A stretch of 64,000 nucleotides of DNA from assembly GCA_026027325.1 (NCBI GenBank), contig JAMSLZ010000005.1, forward strand, positions 1,116,001 through 1,180,000, in the 5' to 3' direction. Position numbers and translations under genes: made by a program. This DNA is from Actinomucor elegans. Lineage: Eukaryota; Mucoromycota; Mucoromycetes; Mucorales; Mucoraceae. The notes beneath the pieces were generated by a model, which saw nothing but the letters and a program-made list of their open reading frames with translations, searched no databases and was not told where the DNA came from. Shown here one piece after another: positions 12,172 to 24,070 of this stretch; the stretch's first letter is position 1; every line of letters starts with the position of its first letter.

Positions 12172-13868
12172 ATGTCATTTACATTCGGTACACCCGCACC
12201 TACAACGAATACCACCTTTGGTGGATTTGGAGCCTCACAAGCTCCAGCAACAAGTGCTTTTGGTGCCCAACCTGCAGCCGCACCAGCAACAACTGGCTTT
12301 GGCACATCTCAACCTGCAACTGGCTTTGGCACACAACCAACCACTGGCTTTGGTGGTTTCGGTGCCACATCCACCGCAACTTCTACACCTTTTGGAGGAA
12401 CTTCGACAGCACCCACTGGATTTGGTGCTGCTACAACTACGCCATCTAGTACTGGATTCTCGTTTGGAGCCGCGTCCACTGCACCTACTTCAACACCCTC
12501 ATTTGGCGGATTTGGAGCCGCGTCCACTGCACCCACTTCAGCACCCTCATTTGGTGGATTTGGAACTACCTCTACAGCACCTACCTCAACGCCTGCGTTT
12601 GGTGGGTTTGGAGCTACAAGTACTGCACCCACTTCAACACCTTCTTTTGGTGGGTTTGGAGCCACTACTACCTCTGCTCCTGCTTCTACTGGATTATTCG
12701 GAGCACCAGCTACTTCTTCAGCAGGCGGTTTTGGTGGCTTTGGCAATGCTGCTGCCGCTAAACCTTCGTTCAATCTAGGCACCACCACTACAGGCGGCAG
12801 TCTCTTTGGAGCCAAACCTGCTACAACCTCTCTTTTCGGTAATACGGCAACCACTGGATTTGGTCAACCACAAAACAGCGAAGCATTGAACAAACAACGA
12901 GGCCTACAAGTATATCAGATACTCTCACAAATAGAGCAAGAAGAGAGAGCCAAATCAACACCGTCCATTACCAGTGAAGACTACAAGCCAGACAACGTTT
13001 GGCATTCATTAGCACTCCTCAAAAGCTGGTGGGATCCCAAGTCACCTCATTGTCGTTTTAAACACTACTTTTACAATGTTGTGGCTCCTAATGAAGTGCA
13101 GCTTTACCAAAAGCCTGTAGATCATGATCAAAAGGCTTGGGATAAGGCTCAGGAAATGAATCCAGATCGTACCAAGATGGTGCCTGCGTTGGCTATTGGA
13201 TTTGATGACGTGCAGAAACGTATGGATGAACAGCATAAATTGAGTGAAGCTCATAGTGCCAAGTTGGCTGAACTTGAGACTATTCTGAAAGATATTCAAA
13301 AGAAGAGTCAATTAGATACTGCAGTGAAATTAGAGGATTATAAGCGTAGACATATGCAAACAGCCCAACGAGTAATCAAGGTAAAAATGGATACAGTGAA
13401 TGATAAAAGTATATATGTATATATATTTATGATGTGAGTAGTTTTTGAAATATACACAAGTGTTGCGCAACAAGGGATTAAGCATTACACCTGATGAAGA
13501 AGCTATGCGTGCTAGACTCGAGAATATCCAAGAACAATTACAAAGATCAGATCAATTCCACGGTAAACTAAGTCAGTTGTGGGCCCAGTTACAGTTGATC
13601 AAGGAATCTGGGAGAAAGTATGGCAAGATTGATGGTGTTGAAGAATGGGATGCAGTTAGTGAAGAAAATATGAGTGGAATCACAAAGGTAAAATCAAATC
13701 AATATCATTGATAGGCAAATGATTAAATTTTTTTTTTTTTCATTACAGATTCTGGAAGAGCAAAATAATGGTGTACAGCATATTATCCAAGTGCTTGAAG
13801 CAGATACCACTGAAATTGATAACATTAGTAAAGCATGGAGAGGCGATCAAAAGCACCAGTTTTACTAA
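12172..13868 (+). CDS. NUP54: FG nucleoporin NUP54/NUP57
   Basis: Central-channel nucleoporin that pairs with NUP62/NSP1 and NUP58/NUP49 in the transport channel (family knowledge). Three exons, 12172-13380, 13442-13687 and 13749-13868, with phase-0 introns of 61 nt; 524 residues. Residues 1-230 are a Gly/Phe/Ala/Thr/Pro-rich FG domain with many GFG and FGA repeats, including near-identical units of the type APTS-PSFGGFG. Residues from about 235 onward form the alpha-helical NUP54 domain, with WHSLALLKSWWDPKSPHCRFKHYFYN and then coiled coil to the end (LWAQLQLIKE). Length and order match the family. It converges on the gene at 13930 with a 61-bp gap. Confidence 0.93.
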
Positions 13869-13929
13869 ATGGTAATAGTTTTATATATTAATAAATAAAT
13901 AAAAAAAAAAAAGAGGAGGAGACAACAGT

Positions 13930-15108
13930 TTAATAACAAGAAGTAAAATGATTGTAACCATGTTGGTGATGCAAGAATGATTGAGGGCCTTTCTTTATAT
14001 TAATCATGATAGCCAGAGTCATGACAATTGCAAACCTGAACCATCTCCAGCCTGTGGAAATACATCTTTCAAGTAAGCTTGGGTGATCATCCAAGATATC
14101 CGGCAATGGAGGAGATATAAAAGTAGGATATACAGCATAAGGGTCTATTGTAGCTTTTGTGATCATATCACTAATCATATTATAAATGTCCTGTTTGAAT
14201 CCACCATCATCTGTATCTGATTTCAATTCGTTTATAAAGCTTAGTGTGTCATCTAGCGCGTTTCTTTTTATCAGTTCATCCTTTGATGGCTGAATAGAGT
14301 GTAACACAAGTAGTTCTTTTGTTCCGATATCTGATGATTCCATAAAAGCTGAGGAAGGCGACGATAATGATGGTTGGGCTAGGTTTTCAGCGTGATACAA
14401 GGAAGATGCTGCTTCGCTACTGTCTACTGTTGGTTCCTGAGCTTGCATTTTTTGTAATTGTTGATGTTTTCTTTTCCTTCGCTTTTGATGATTCAATATA
14501 GAGCCTCCCAAGATTGAATAGTAATCTGAATCTTCTTCTGGCTGTTTGTTGAAAGACAATGACAATAGTGATGATATACTCGAAAATGATGATTTAGAAA
14601 GAGAGGACAAGGACGAAGATATCACTTTACTGGTAAGGTTTGTGCCTGTTGTTTCATTTGTTTTTGCTGTGGTTGCTTCAGCATGACTGAGTTTTAGTAG
14701 CTGTTGCAGCTGCGTTTTATGTTTCATTAGTCTTTTTTCAAAGAAACATAACTGGTTTTCATCAATTTCGTTTGGTAGCAGGTTGAGCGATATGGTAGTG
14801 TCTAGTTTGATCACTTCCAGTTGACTCTGAATTTCAACAATACGAGATTTGAATGCTTGATATTCTCTTTCGAGGTTCTTTTGGCGTAATCGATTTGTAG
14901 CTGCTTGGATGAGTCGCTTGTTATCGAATTGTTCTTCATTAATGGATATTGGTGTTTCTATTGCATATAATTTCTGTTGTGGAGTGTTACTTTGCTGCTG
15001 AAAGCAAGCACTTGTATATCCCATTCTATCGCTCAAGATAGACTCTATGATACAGTGATCGTTCTGAGGAGGTCGTTTATTATAAGGGCTTTTAGTTGCA
15101 ACAGACAT
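13930..15108 (-). CDS. Unknown protein with coiled coil and C-terminal membrane segment
   Basis: A single-exon 392-residue protein I do not recognise. The N-terminal 60 residues are Gln-rich. Residues about 60-160 are Arg/Lys/Glu/Leu-rich with heptad character, suggesting a coiled coil. A long Ser-rich low-complexity part follows (runs such as SSLSSLSKSSFSSISSLLS). The last 80 residues look structured: IYNMISDMITKATIDPYAVY, PTFISPPLPDILDDHPSLLERC, then one hydrophobic segment RFAIVMTLAIMI about 25 residues from the end. That arrangement suggests a tail-anchored or single-pass membrane protein facing the cytosol. The start is set by the only good upstream ATG, just inside an A/T-rich leader. 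It is tail-to-tail with NUP54. Confidence 0.75.
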   Translation of the reverse strand: MSVATKSPYNKRPPQNDHCIIESILSDRMGYTSACFQQQSNTPQQKLYAIETPISINEEQFDNKRLIQAATNRLRQKNLEREYQAFKSRIVEIQSQLEVIKLDTTISLNLLPNEIDENQLCFFEKRLMKHKTQLQQLLKLSHAEATTAKTNETTGTNLTSKVISSSLSSLSKSSFSSISSLLSLSFNKQPEEDSDYYSILGGSILNHQKRRKRKHQQLQKMQAQEPTVDSSEAASSLYHAENLAQPSLSSPSSAFMESSDIGTKELLVLHSIQPSKDELIKRNALDDTLSFINELKSDTDDGGFKQDIYNMISDMITKATIDPYAVYPTFISPPLPDILDDHPSLLERCISTGWRWFRFAIVMTLAIMINIKKGPQSFLHHQHGYNHFTSCY

Positions 15109-17513
15109 GTTTAGTTTTTTTTTATAAAAAAAAAAGGGTAAAAGAAGGAAAGAAAAAGATTAGCTTTTATATCTAAATATCACCCGCTCAGAACGAAAAA
15201 AAAAAAAAAAAAAAAAAAAAATAATAATAATTATGAAACGCGATTCTAAACTGAAAAGTAAGCCCATGTCCTCATACATTCTGCGTGTGTGCGTCAAGTG
15301 TCACATCCTCTTTGTTTCGCTGTCATATGCTTGACTCTTCCGCATACCCGTGAAGTTACAAAGTTGACCCGGAGTTTGTAAGTGTTTGTTACTATGATGC
15401 CATGTTTTTCAAGGTCGCCATGTTACAGATAACCGACTGGAAACCTAATCTAACGGATGCAAGAAGCTAGCACACGTACATGTTGGCTATTCTCCTCTTT
15501 CTCTCTGAAACTGCAGGATCTTTTGTTCCGGATTTTATTGTACCTCCACTATTGTTACTATCTAGATCAGGTGTGGGCCGGGTGTAGATATCTTATTGTA
15601 TAGAACTTATTACTAAATATAGATAGTCATTCTTGACAATCCAGTGCTTGATAACAGTGTCATACTCAGCCTTTCACTACATTCTCAAAAGTCTGGGACT
15701 CTCAAGTTACGCAAAAGAAATAAAAAGCTGTTGGGCTAATGAAGTGCAAAAATTAACAGATACAGGAGCAACTCATTCGCATTAGATTCAAATGGGAGCT
15801 CTACTGAATACATTAGCTCATTTTGCACTTGCAACAGTAATCAAATGCGACATCAGACTGAGATCAGCCGGAATTTTGCAAGTCGATTAAATGAACAAGC
15901 CAATTAATTTCAAAGTAAACTTTATATCAGAAAAATAAAAGATTGTTGACATAGCCCATACTTTTGACTATTATCAGAATCCCTAGACAATATTAAATGG
16001 TATAAAGGCCGTAAATGAATAGAAGTTAGAAATGCTACAAAACCGGAGGTTGATCACAGCTATTCAAATAGTTTTTATAGTCATTTGTTTTCCAAACCAG
16101 GAAGGGCAAGTTTTGTACCGCAGATTACCCGAAAATAATACTGCAAACATGGTTTGGTATTAACATAAACGTAGTTGTGCAATTGTGAGATTTTTGTCTA
16201 GAGTATCATGAGCTCTTGCATTTAAACGCAGTCAGTCTTTAAGTTCTAGTTCCAGAAGCTGAATCTTTATGTCTAAAAACCAATACCCTACACAAACGAC
16301 AGTTAATATACAAGGTCTTTGAAATAAATGAACGCTACAGATAATAAAGTTGCTTTTATACGAGACATGTTGTGTCTAGAGTGAAAAATAAAAATGATGC
16401 TCCACGGTGTAAAAATGCTATGTCATCAGAGCCATCTAGGGCTTTTATAATTGTTGCTGCAAACATGAAACTTACTTTGGGAAATTAATTGAAAAGAATA
16501 CTACTTGTATTTTGTTAAAGAATCAAATTCTTAGTACAGTTTGCTGTAGCTATAGATGTATTTGTATAATGTCAAGGATTTTGTATGGAAGTACCATGGG
16601 CTATCAGTTTAAATGAACGAGCTTGTATCTTTGGGAATGTTTAGTTAATGTGATGTTTGATCCTGCTGCAATAATCAACATAATTACGATCTCGAGTTCA
16701 AAGCGAATCTACTAAAACTACTATACTAGAGGGGTAAAATTCATTTATCAATCACCTTGCGAAAGAACATAAACATAACCACTGTTGCGCAATATACGCT
16801 TGTATTGCAATGTAAAAATCCTGTCTTGATGGTATATAATTGGTCTGCCTCCCCAACACTCAATGTCAAGAACCTATGGTGTGAATTATTTGTTGCGTAT
16901 TGTGCGAATTAATTCTTATTTATTATACGAAAATTTATTCCAAAACGTGAACGAATAATTTTCGAATAAAGTGCTTGATCGGAGTCATCGAACACCTGCC
17001 CATTGCAACATGGAAACATGAATATCAATTATAAATAATAGAGCATCATTTATGTTACACACTGCTATAGCAGTATTTCTTGACATACATGGATTAAAGC
17101 AATTTTATCAAGGGTGTATATGAACCTCCCATTACCATGCTTGCGGGCCAATGGTATTGAAGCATCACGATACATACCAGCAGTTAAAAATCCAGCAGGC
17201 ATTCATTGTTTAGTCAAGGCTGACAGGACAGACACTGAGTTCAAAGAGCTTTTTGTACACCCAGAATACTAATATTAAATAGTAAGAAATGCATTTACTT
17301 GCTCTCCCCCCCTTTTTTCCCCCCTTTCGTTTCCTATTCCTTTATATCTCATATTCATAATTGTAGGCTTTCATTACCCTAGAAAAAAAAAGAAGCACGA
17401 ACAATAAAGGTAATTACACTCATCTTTTGACCAAGAGCTTTATAACATGAACTAACAGTACTTTGATTAGATCCCCCTCCTTTAAATAAAACACGTCGAC
17501 AATCAATACAATC
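15109..17513. other. Long AT-rich intergenic region
   Basis: About 2.4 kb separating the divergent genes at 15108 and 17514. It has an A-run of about 30 bases near 15200 and a T-run/A-run palindrome at 15115-15133, but no ORF worth reporting. C-rich and T-rich runs at 17300-17340 lie about 200 bp before the SEC1 start and probably belong to its promoter. Confidence 0.5.
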
Positions 17514-20373
17514 ATGTCGAGCATTATTGAAATTATGCGAAAACGTGAGTACTGCTTCATGTACATTCTCTCTCAAAAATCTAATGATTATACTCAGGCC
17601 TGATGGATACCATCAGGTCGATACAACCACCCGAGAAATGGAAGATTATCGTAGTAGATTCCAAAAGCGCCTTGATTCTGAATGCAGCGTGCAAAATGTA
17701 TGATATTCTCGAGGAAAACGTAAGTTTTGACGAACTCTATATAATTGTCAAGTATTTTAACTTTGATAATGCTCGTGCTCTATAGGTCACACGTAAGGAA
17801 TTGATACAATATTTGATATATGGCAACGTGAAAGGCTCAATTATGATATAGTGGTAGAGAATATTGAAAAAAGAAGACAACCATATCCAAGCTTGGAGGC
17901 TATTTACTTTTTGACACCTTGTCGCGAATCGATATTACGTCTGATCGATGATTTTTCCACCAAACCACCTACTTACAAGGCAGCACATGTTCATTTCACC
18001 AGTGGTAAATACATGGTAGCCAGCGCAATTGATTTGTTTTTATTGACTTGGGATCGATAGGTTTAAGTGATGAACTGTTTGATTATTTGCATAGACGGTT
18101 GGAGGCTGCTGGAGCCAAATCACTCATTTTGAGCTTGAAAGAACTCTATGTTGATTTTATGGGTAAATCATATGCACATAAAGGATGGAGGGGATTAGAT
18201 GTGAATACTCATATTACTTACTTTAAGTCAATGAATCATCTGTATTCACTGTTGATCCAACAACCAGTTTTTTGTCTGTGTTTGGTGAAGATCGTATGTC
18301 AGATCCTGATGAATCGCTGAAGACCACTGCCAAACAAGTAATTTAATTTCATTATTCAAACTTACATGTGCTCATTTCCTTTATCAAGCTACTTTCTGTA
18401 TGTGCCACGCTTGGAGAAGATCCAATTATTAGATATCAGTCACAATCAGAAGGTGGTATTCATCCACAAGGCTCACCTGCTGGTAAACTGGCTCACATTG
18501 TACAAAAGGAAGTAGACAATTTCTGTAGACTCAATCCCAATTTCCCAGTAAGTGAAAATGCAGTTGGGTTATATCTGCGTAGAGTATACTCACTGAAATT
18601 AGCCTCCTCGTCAACCACCTCAACCAAGAGCTACTCTTTTAATTGTAGATCGTTCAATTGATCCTGCTGCACCTTTATTACATGAATTTACGTATCAGGC
18701 CATGATCAATGATTTACTACCAGTACAAACTACAGAAAACCATACAGGCATCAAGTACTCTTACGAATTTCATCAGGCAGATGGATCTATGGGTTCAAAG
18801 GATGTTATATTAGATGAAGAAGACAACGTATACAAGTCTATTCGACACATGCATATTGCTGAATGTTCAGATCGTTTGATTGAAAAGTTTAACGAGTTTT
18901 TGATTGAGAACAAGGTTTCTACCAACTCGAGGTAAAAAAAAAAAAAAAAAAAAAAAAAGTGTATTAAATAGAATGAACATTAACCTTTGTTCTTGGTAGT
19001 GATCGCGATGCAGAACCTAAAAGCTCGGCCAAAAGCTTGAAAGATATGAAGGAAATGCTGACCAACTTGCCTCAATTTCAAGATATGAAAGCAAAGGTAA
19101 ATTCCCGTCAAGATATATAGTGGATCGCATCCAAGTTAATCAAATGCATATAGTATTCAGCTCATTTGAGTGTTGCTCAAGAATGTATGTCCTTTTTCGA
19201 AAGACACAAGCTAAACTCGGTCGGTAACCTAGAGCAAAATATGGTGACTGGAGAAACTGCTGATGGAGAAACACCCAAAACTATTGTATTAGACATGGTA
19301 CCACTATTAGATGATCCTCATGTGAGGTAAGCACACGCACAATGAATTGATTTGTCAAACGATTTGACACATTCTGTTAGTCCTGCTGATAAAGCACGTT
19401 TGCTCATGCTATATATTATCTGGAAAGAAGGTGGTATCTTTGAAGATGACAAGCGAAAACTATTAGAGCACGCAAGGCTGCAAGGTGAATTACGGGATGC
19501 CATCAATAATCTGCCACTCATAGGTGTTAAACTGACGCGTGTTCGTAAACCTGAAAAATCTTCGTTTTTGAAAAAGAGAAGACAAAAGAAGAACAAGGAT
19601 GAAGAAACACCTTATGAGCTTTCTCGTTATGTACCCATTTTGAAAAAAGTGATGGATGTAAGCCGTTTAATCCAAAGATGTATACACACGCATATTTAGG
19701 CTATTGTTTTCATAGGCACATTTATCCAACACACTAGATCCAAACCAATTTGCTTTTACACGACAGTCTGATATGGAACCTTCTGAGGACGGTCATGGTC
19801 ATGCTCCTGGTCAGGGCGGTATTCCTCTCAGTGGTGTTTCTTTACGTACCACAAAACCTACATGGTCTAAAAGAACCAACAGTACCTCAGTAAGTTTTTT
19901 TTTATCATTCATTCACGCAAAACTGATGATTTGATCATAAGGGTATGCCTCGTTCATCAAATGGAGCTAAATTGATTGTGTTTGTTATTGGTGGTGCCAC
20001 TTATTCAGAAATTCGATCAGCTTATGAAATTGCAGAGACATATAGTCGTGATGTGTTTATCGGTACTACAGAATTATTGCGTCCTACTAGTTTCGTTGAA
20101 CAGCTAGGCCACCTAAGATTACCAGTGCCTAGTCCAAAATCATTGATTCCACCCTATGTACCACCTCCACCACAGCCAAAATCAAATGATTCTCTCAGTA
20201 AAACTGCTTCACTTATGTCAGCTATGCATCTCAGCTCCAGTTCCTCACCTCATCTGAGTAACAAGAGTTCTAATATATCACTATCCGATAAAATGAGTTC
20301 TTCATCAACCACAAATACAGAAGAAAAAGAAAAGGAAAAGAAGAAAAAGAAAGGGCTCAAGAGATTCTTTTAA
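17514..20373 (+). CDS. SEC1: Sec1/Munc18-family exocytosis protein
   Basis: SM protein that binds syntaxin/SNARE complexes and drives fusion of exocytic vesicles at the plasma membrane (family knowledge). Thirteen exons: 17514-17544, 17598-17719, 17786-17792, 17852-18004, 18061-18162, 18228-18337, 18389-18547, 18603-18931, 19000-19096, 19154-19326, 19381-19657, 19716-19889 and 19942-20373. They total 721 residues. Landmarks: [67 protein letters not shown], and the C-terminal [15 protein letters not shown]. Exon 3 is only 7 nt, yet it is needed to restore the frame and the VTLVENIEKR motif. The SM fold ends near residue 640; a Pro/Ser-rich tail with a Lys-rich end ([16 protein letters not shown]) follows. 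The VPS33/SLY1/VPS45 relatives are less likely because the length and the VTLVENIEKR/PPYVPP features favour SEC1. Confidence 0.93.
17786..17792 (+). other. 7-nt coding microexon of SEC1
   Basis: Bounded by introns of 66 nt (17720-17785) and 59 nt (17793-17851), both GT-AG. It encodes Val-Thr plus the first base of Leu. Leaving it out shifts the frame by one base before the conserved [10 protein letters not shown] segment. Confidence 0.85.
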
Positions 20374-20479
20374 GCAATAATAAAGAGCTTTATTTGATAT
20401 ATACATACACACACATATATATATATATAATTCTAATATGTAAACAGAAAAAAAGAAAAAAAAAGTGGGATGGGGTTAT

Positions 20480-22067
20480 CTATGAACTCTTCTTCTTGGC
20501 TGTTCTTGGCTTTGGTAAAAGATAATTTGCACCAAGGATTACAACGATAGCAATATGGCCCAAGAACCAAACGCTTTTATATGCATTGAAAGTTTTACCG
20601 ACCTTCAAAAGTTCAAAGCCAACGACAGCATAAGTGATGGTTAATTGACACGCAGCCCAAGCAGCAGCCTTCCAAAGGTAAAAGTAGATTTCGTTCTTTT
20701 TGGTATGAGGTTGCACCAAAGGTAAAAGACGCTTTCGGAGCACCAGTTCGCACTGAACATAAAGAAACTCCAATAGAAAAGTGACAAAGTACATGATGTG
20801 GAAACCGTGCCAGATGGCCAAGAAGAACAAAGTACCAAATTGCGATAACTCCTTGTTACCTAAGAACTTGAGACGTTTAAAAACGTAGTATTTGGACCAA
20901 AGGTTAGTATTGATGTTGAATGAACTAATGACATGATCGATAGAAGTTGCTGTTTCAAATGTGCTAGGAAGAGCATTGGCTAAACCACTAAATTGAGCTA
21001 TACCATCTTCATTATCGCCTTCATAAGAGATGCCAAATGAAGCAGTTGCACCTGAAAATCTGAATTAGTCCCCCCCAACAATGACCCCAAAAACCGTTAT
21101 GTGTGTTACCTTCTGTCAGTAACCAAATACCAATATATTTGTTATAAGCAAATTTGCCAGCAATTGTAAAGATAATAGCACGCTTCAAGAAACACATGGC
21201 CTTGTACTCATCCGTTAATAAGTAAGCAGTCGAGTAAGTAGCTCCAATAGTTTGCTGCAATCCCAGGTAGATGACGGCCAAAACGACAGAACGTAAAACA
21301 TAAGCAGCTTGGGCACGATCTCTTTCATCGCGCTGCTCACTCGTCAATGTCTTACCATTATCATGAATCCATTTTTTGAATAACGAAAACGAGAATTGAG
21401 GGCCCACCAAAAAGGCCGAAGGGAACAAACCATATGCAACAAACTCCATAGGATTAGGAAGTTCCACCAAAGGAGTGTCAGCCAAGAATGACAATGGCAA
21501 AGCAGCAGGTGTCTTCTTTTGAGCAGTCTCGCGAATCACGGTTTGGTGAAGCTCTTGTTTAGGTACAGTTTCCAGTTCGTTCTTTGTAGGAGGACCTGCA
21601 ACTGTTACTTTCTTACGTCCATCATAGTAATCAAAAGCGAATCCCATCATACGAAGACACAAGATACACTGTGTCATGGTCCATGTAATATCGTAGTCAT
21701 CCGTTTGCATAAAGTAATATCCCATTAACAAGTAAATCGCATTAAACAACCAAACGCCAGTAGCAGCCAACTTTCGGTTGCCCATGTTTTCGCCAAGAAC
21801 AACACACAAACCATAACTAGCAGCAAGTGTTAATAATGAATGGTACACAGTAAACACGTTAAAGAAGACGTTGAGAGCAAGGCCTGATAATAGAATGTAT
21901 TGTGTACGTTCCGTTGCTGTAGAAACAGATGCGTCACGGCCGACAAACTTTTTGTTATAAAAGTACGCGGCTGGATACCCAAGCACCACCGTCATTAAAA
22001 GACGAAGTGTTGGCTCTGGTAAACCCGTCACCTTACTGAGTAACACAGTAATCAAGTTCATCTCCAA
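20480..22067 (-). CDS. ALE1: MBOAT lysophospholipid acyltransferase
   Basis: Multi-pass ER membrane enzyme that transfers acyl chains from acyl-CoA to lysophospholipids (Lands cycle), as in yeast Ale1 and human MBOAT1/2/5 (family knowledge). Exons on the minus strand: 21110-22067 and 20480-21051, intron 58 nt; 509 residues. The MBOAT catalytic His lies in FFLAIWHGFHIMYF, and the paired Asn region in NTNLWSKYYVFKRLKFLG. Many hydrophobic segments are visible from residue 5 onward, and the C-terminus ends in basic KKK, typical of ER retention. The start (two close ATGs, 22067 and 22061) follows a GA-rich microsatellite. It converges on SEC1 (106-bp gap) and lies in tandem behind the flavin monooxygenase. 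Confidence 0.9.
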
Positions 22068-22074
22068 GTGATAA

Positions 22075-22136
22075 ACAAGTGAAAGAGAGAGAGAAAGAGA
22101 GTGAGTGAGTGAGAGAGCAAGAGAGCGAGAGAGCTT
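22075..22136. repeat. GA/GT-rich microsatellite in acyltransferase leader
   Basis: Imperfect GAGA/GTGA repeat directly upstream of the MBOAT start codon, reading as a CT-rich leader on the coding strand. Confidence 0.8.
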
Positions 22137-22337
22137 TTATCATGGCCCCTCCTCCCGAAGTCTCTTTTTTTTGTATGACTGCGTTGAACCAAAAGAGGAA
22201 GTTTAGTGCAACAATTAGATTTAAACAGAGCCGTTTATTTCTTTTAAACATCACCAACAATAATCTTGTTTTCGAAACCTCGATAACTTCCATTTAAACT
22301 GGATAGCTGTACTGGGATATAAGCTAACTACTTGCCC

Positions 22338-24070
22338 TTAGTCATTTTTATACCATGAAGTACACGATTTTAACCATGATGCGCCAGTGAATCTTGATCT
22401 TAGTTGTGTCATGTACTCCTCCTGCGCCTCCTTTGTAGGTTCAATGTATTGTAGCCCATCCTTGTTCATCAAAACTTTTTTGATGCATTGAATAGCAAAG
22501 TTTACTTGCCTAGAAGGAATGTTGGTGGATTGTATAACGATTCCAATTATACCTACGTTTCAGCCATTGCTATGATCGAGTTGTGTCCTAAATATGTGTA
22601 AGGTCCAGCCAACATGAAAAGATTAGGAAAGCCATGCATAATCGTGGAATTATAAAGCTGAGGTAGTCCCTGTTCCCAAAGTTTAGTTAAAGATCGTTCC
22701 TGTCTACCAATGACTGTCATGTATTAGTTCATTGCTTTTCTTTTTCCGTTTAATCTAGACTCAACCTACTTGTAATGTCATTCCGTATGCCAGTGTTCGT
22801 TTTGAAACCAGTTCCTAAAACCAAAAGATCAAACTCGGCCTTGGTGCCATTTTTTGAAATAATTTCATTTCCATTGACTGATACAATTTCTTCACTGACT
22901 ATTGAAACATTGGGCCTAGCCACTGTTTGATAGTAGTCTGCAGAAAACGAACCTCGTTTACACCCCAACGGGGACGTCGGCTTTAACTTTTCAATCAAAT
23001 CCTTTCGGCCTGTTTTGAGAATCGCGCCTTTGGCATCGGCTACTACTCGTCTTTCAAAGAATTTAGCAAACCAACAATCGGGATATCCCACTGTAAAGTA
23101 CAATGCTTCAAACTAGCGTGAGAGCTTAATAAATCAATTTTCATGATTATATATATATAAATCCTTACCACTAGAAACAGGATAATGCGATAGAGTCTCA
23201 TCACTGCAGGAAATGTTCGAAAAATGTATTTTACTCTCTCAGATATATTAGAAATCATCTTTGGCATGATCCAGGGAGCATTTCTTTGATACAGAGTTAA
23301 ATGAGCAGCTTCTTTTGCTAGGTAAGGTAGTATTTGCACAGCACTATATATATAAAAAAAAAATTATTACTAATGATGCATACCACTTCAAAAATGATGT
23401 TTACCTAGCACCGCTACCAACAAGCGCTATACGTTTACCTTTATACTCAATTGAAGAGTCCCAGTTGTATGTATGAATGATTGGTCCTCCAGTAAAATTT
23501 TTCAACTCACTGGGTATATTCGGTACGCTTAATGTCCCCATAGCCGAAAACACAAGATCAAAATACAATACACGTTCTTCCAATGTCGCATTTTTAAACT
23601 CTAGTTTCCATTTCTTAATCTTTTCAATCCAAACGGCACTTGTTACTTTTGTTTCAAAATACGTGTGTTTGGCCATGTCGTATTTTCTAGAAACAGTCTC
23701 TAAATATTGTAGAATATCTTCCCGTCTACTAAACATTTGTGGCCAATCTATACTAAAACAATTGATAAATGGCATTTCTTTTCTTTATCCTATTGCTTGT
23801 ACCTGGATTCAATTCGAAACTGAACGAATAAACATGGCTTGCTACATCACAGCTACACCCAGGATACGCGTTTTTGAACCAAGTTCCCCCTGTACCTTTG
23901 TTTAATTCAAAGACGGTAGCTTTTATACCCAATTGTTGTTTCAATTGAATAAAGGCACATATGCCACTGATGCTACATGAATCCATTTCAATATTGTAGT
24001 CATTCATTGTGCTAAAGTTGCTTTACCCAGAGCCTATAATAGCAGCAGTTAGCTTTTGATTTTCTGTCAT
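22338..24070 (-). CDS. Flavin-containing / Baeyer-Villiger-type monooxygenase
   Basis: FAD- and NADPH-dependent oxygenase, probably cytosolic; substrate unknown. Seven minus-strand exons: 24027-24070, 23803-23972, 23405-23747, 23169-23343, 22770-23112, 22557-22713 and 22338-22509; 467 residues. The first intron splits the FAD-binding motif, which reads AAIIGSGISGIC only after splicing. A second Rossmann motif (ALVGSGASAVQ) binds NADPH, and LVLGTGFKTN is the typical third motif. The class fingerprint is present as FTGGPIIHTYNWD, with one residue more than the usual FxGxxxHxxxW spacing. GGTWFKNAYPGCSCDV is the usual GGTW..YPG..CD block of the group. The C-terminus MFMLAGPYTYLGHNS-like stretch also fits. 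All junctions close in frame, so the gene looks intact. Confidence 0.88.

Noticed and set aside
12135..12854. Long open frames on both strands overlapping NUP54
   Set aside because: They are shadows of the repetitive FG-coding sequence; only the plus frame from 12172 gives FG repeats and the NUP54 domain.
16970..17010. Possible structured RNA (CATCGAACACCTGCCC text)
   Set aside because: I could not draw a cloverleaf or match a known small RNA; no A/B box pair.
23753..24007. Monooxygenase start at MNDYNIEMD
   Set aside because: Lacks the first half of GxGxxG; splicing of an upstream 44-nt exon gives a perfect motif.
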